6,895 nucleotides of DNA from Cryomorphaceae bacterium (GTDB lineage: Bacteria; Bacteroidota; Bacteroidia; Flavobacteriales; UBA7312). Shown in pieces: positions 6,304 to 6,895 of the stretch. The notes under the pieces were generated by a model. That model did not search any database. It was not told the origin of the DNA and saw nothing but the letters and a program-made list of their open reading frames with translations. The DNA is taken from contig JABAYQ010000027.1 in NCBI GenBank assembly GCA_018608925.1, positions 1 through 6,895 on the forward strand. The letters run 5' to 3'. Both the position numbers and the translations under genes were made by a program. How positions within the stretch are numbered: position 1 is the first letter of the stretch; each line of letters opens with the position of its first letter.

Positions 6304-6895
6304 TTAAATTACTTTTGCTTCGTGATGCAATAGATTAATAAGTTCTTCTTCATTTCCAGCTTCAATCATTTTACAATCTTGTTTTGGCGCTGGTTTTTCA
6401 AAGTTTACCGAATGTGTTTGAGTGTCATTAGTGATAGCTTGGCACACTTCTAATGGCTTAGAGCGAGCGGTCATAATCCCTCTCATGTTAGGAATTAATA
6501 AGTCAGACTCTTCCACTAATCCTTTCTGACCTGCTATAATAAGAGGAAGTTTAGATTCGATAGTTTCTTTTCCGTCTTCAATTTCTCTTTCCATTTTCAC
6601 ACTATCGTCAGTACATTCTAAAAATGTACAAGCATTTATAAATGGTAAGGATAAGAATTCAGATAACATTGCAGGAACAGCTCCTCCATTATAATCAATA
6701 GATTCTCTTCCACATATAATTAGGTCAAAGGAATTTTGTTCTATAACATTAGCTAATTCTTTAGCAACAGAAAAGCTATCTTTTGGTTCTAAATCTACTC
6801 GAATCACTTTATCTGCACCAATTGCTAATGCTTTTCTTAAGGTTGGATCACTTGTTGCTAGCCCTACGTGAGCTACGTTTACGCTTCCTCCATGT
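6304..6895 (-). CDS. etfB: Electron transfer flavoprotein subunit beta (N-terminus outside window)
   Basis: EtfB holds AMP and forms the docking surface for partner dehydrogenases in the EtfAB heterodimer. The frame stays open to the window edge. About 196 residues are visible of roughly 245-250 expected, so some 50 N-terminal residues are missing. A GTG at 6807 lies inside the conserved GADKVIRVD stretch and is an internal valine, not the start. Visible segments are SDPTLRKALAIGADKVIRVD, IICGRESIDYNGGAVPAMLSE (near visible residues 59-79), the REIEDGKETIESKLPLIIA block typical of the ETF-beta signature, GQKGLVEESDLLIPNMRGIMTARSKPL, and KPAPKQ with the C-terminal ELINLLHHEAKVI. It is the first gene of the array seen here; the promoter must lie beyond 6895. 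Identity is secure. Confidence 0.95.
   Translation of the reverse strand, partial: HGGSVNVAHVGLATSDPTLRKALAIGADKVIRVDLEPKDSFSVAKELANVIEQNSFDLIICGRESIDYNGGAVPAMLSEFLSLPFINACTFLECTDDSVKMEREIEDGKETIESKLPLIIAGQKGLVEESDLLIPNMRGIMTARSKPLEVCQAITNDTQTHSVNFEKPAPKQDCKMIEAGNEEELINLLHHEAKVI

Noticed and set aside
6805..6807. GTG as a possible start of etfB
   Set aside because: The conserved EtfB sequence (DPTLRKALAIGADK) continues in frame upstream to the window edge, so this is an internal valine codon.

Overview
The window is an AT-rich stretch of bacterial chromosome, most likely from Bacteroidota and probably the Flavobacteriia/Flavobacteriales. The protein sequences point there: ClpX has an IGY-type ClpP loop, a DUF151/BFN domain is joined to a UVR motif, and a NupC-type transporter carries a secreted lipocalin-like N-terminus. 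Spacing is very tight, with A-rich leaders and no strong Shine-Dalgarno sites. The placement rests on remembered family resemblance, not on a search.

Layout. On the plus strand, bases 1-624 hold the C-terminal part of ClpX. It ends against a perfect 9-bp hairpin (628-652) that can terminate transcription from both sides. Everything else is one compact minus-strand array, read from high to low coordinates: etfB (5' end outside the window), etfA, a bifunctional-nuclease-family protein, a concentrative nucleoside transporter, thyA, a saccharopine/lysine-dehydrogenase-like gene split into two overlapping frames, and folA. Junctions range from overlaps (1 and 17 nt) to gaps of 7 nt or less, so the array looks like a single operon whose promoter lies upstream of the window. 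No RNA genes, mobile elements or CRISPR arrays were seen, and no gap exceeds about 50 bases.

How the genes fit together. thyA and folA form a thymidylate pair: ThyA turns methylene-THF into DHF while making dTMP, and FolA regenerates THF. The nucleoside transporter upstream could supply salvage nucleosides. EtfBA is a flavin electron carrier for acyl-CoA or amino-acid oxidation, and the dehydrogenase-like gene may belong to lysine or amino-acid metabolism.

The most unusual point is the dehydrogenase-like gene. Its conserved reading is broken at 1465-1481, where a CCC codon is followed directly by UAA inside a small perfect hairpin. A +1 shift there would restore a protein of about 366 residues. 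It could be a small deletion (pseudogene), a sequencing error, a coupled split gene or a recoding site. No wholly new system is evident; the rest is conserved housekeeping content.
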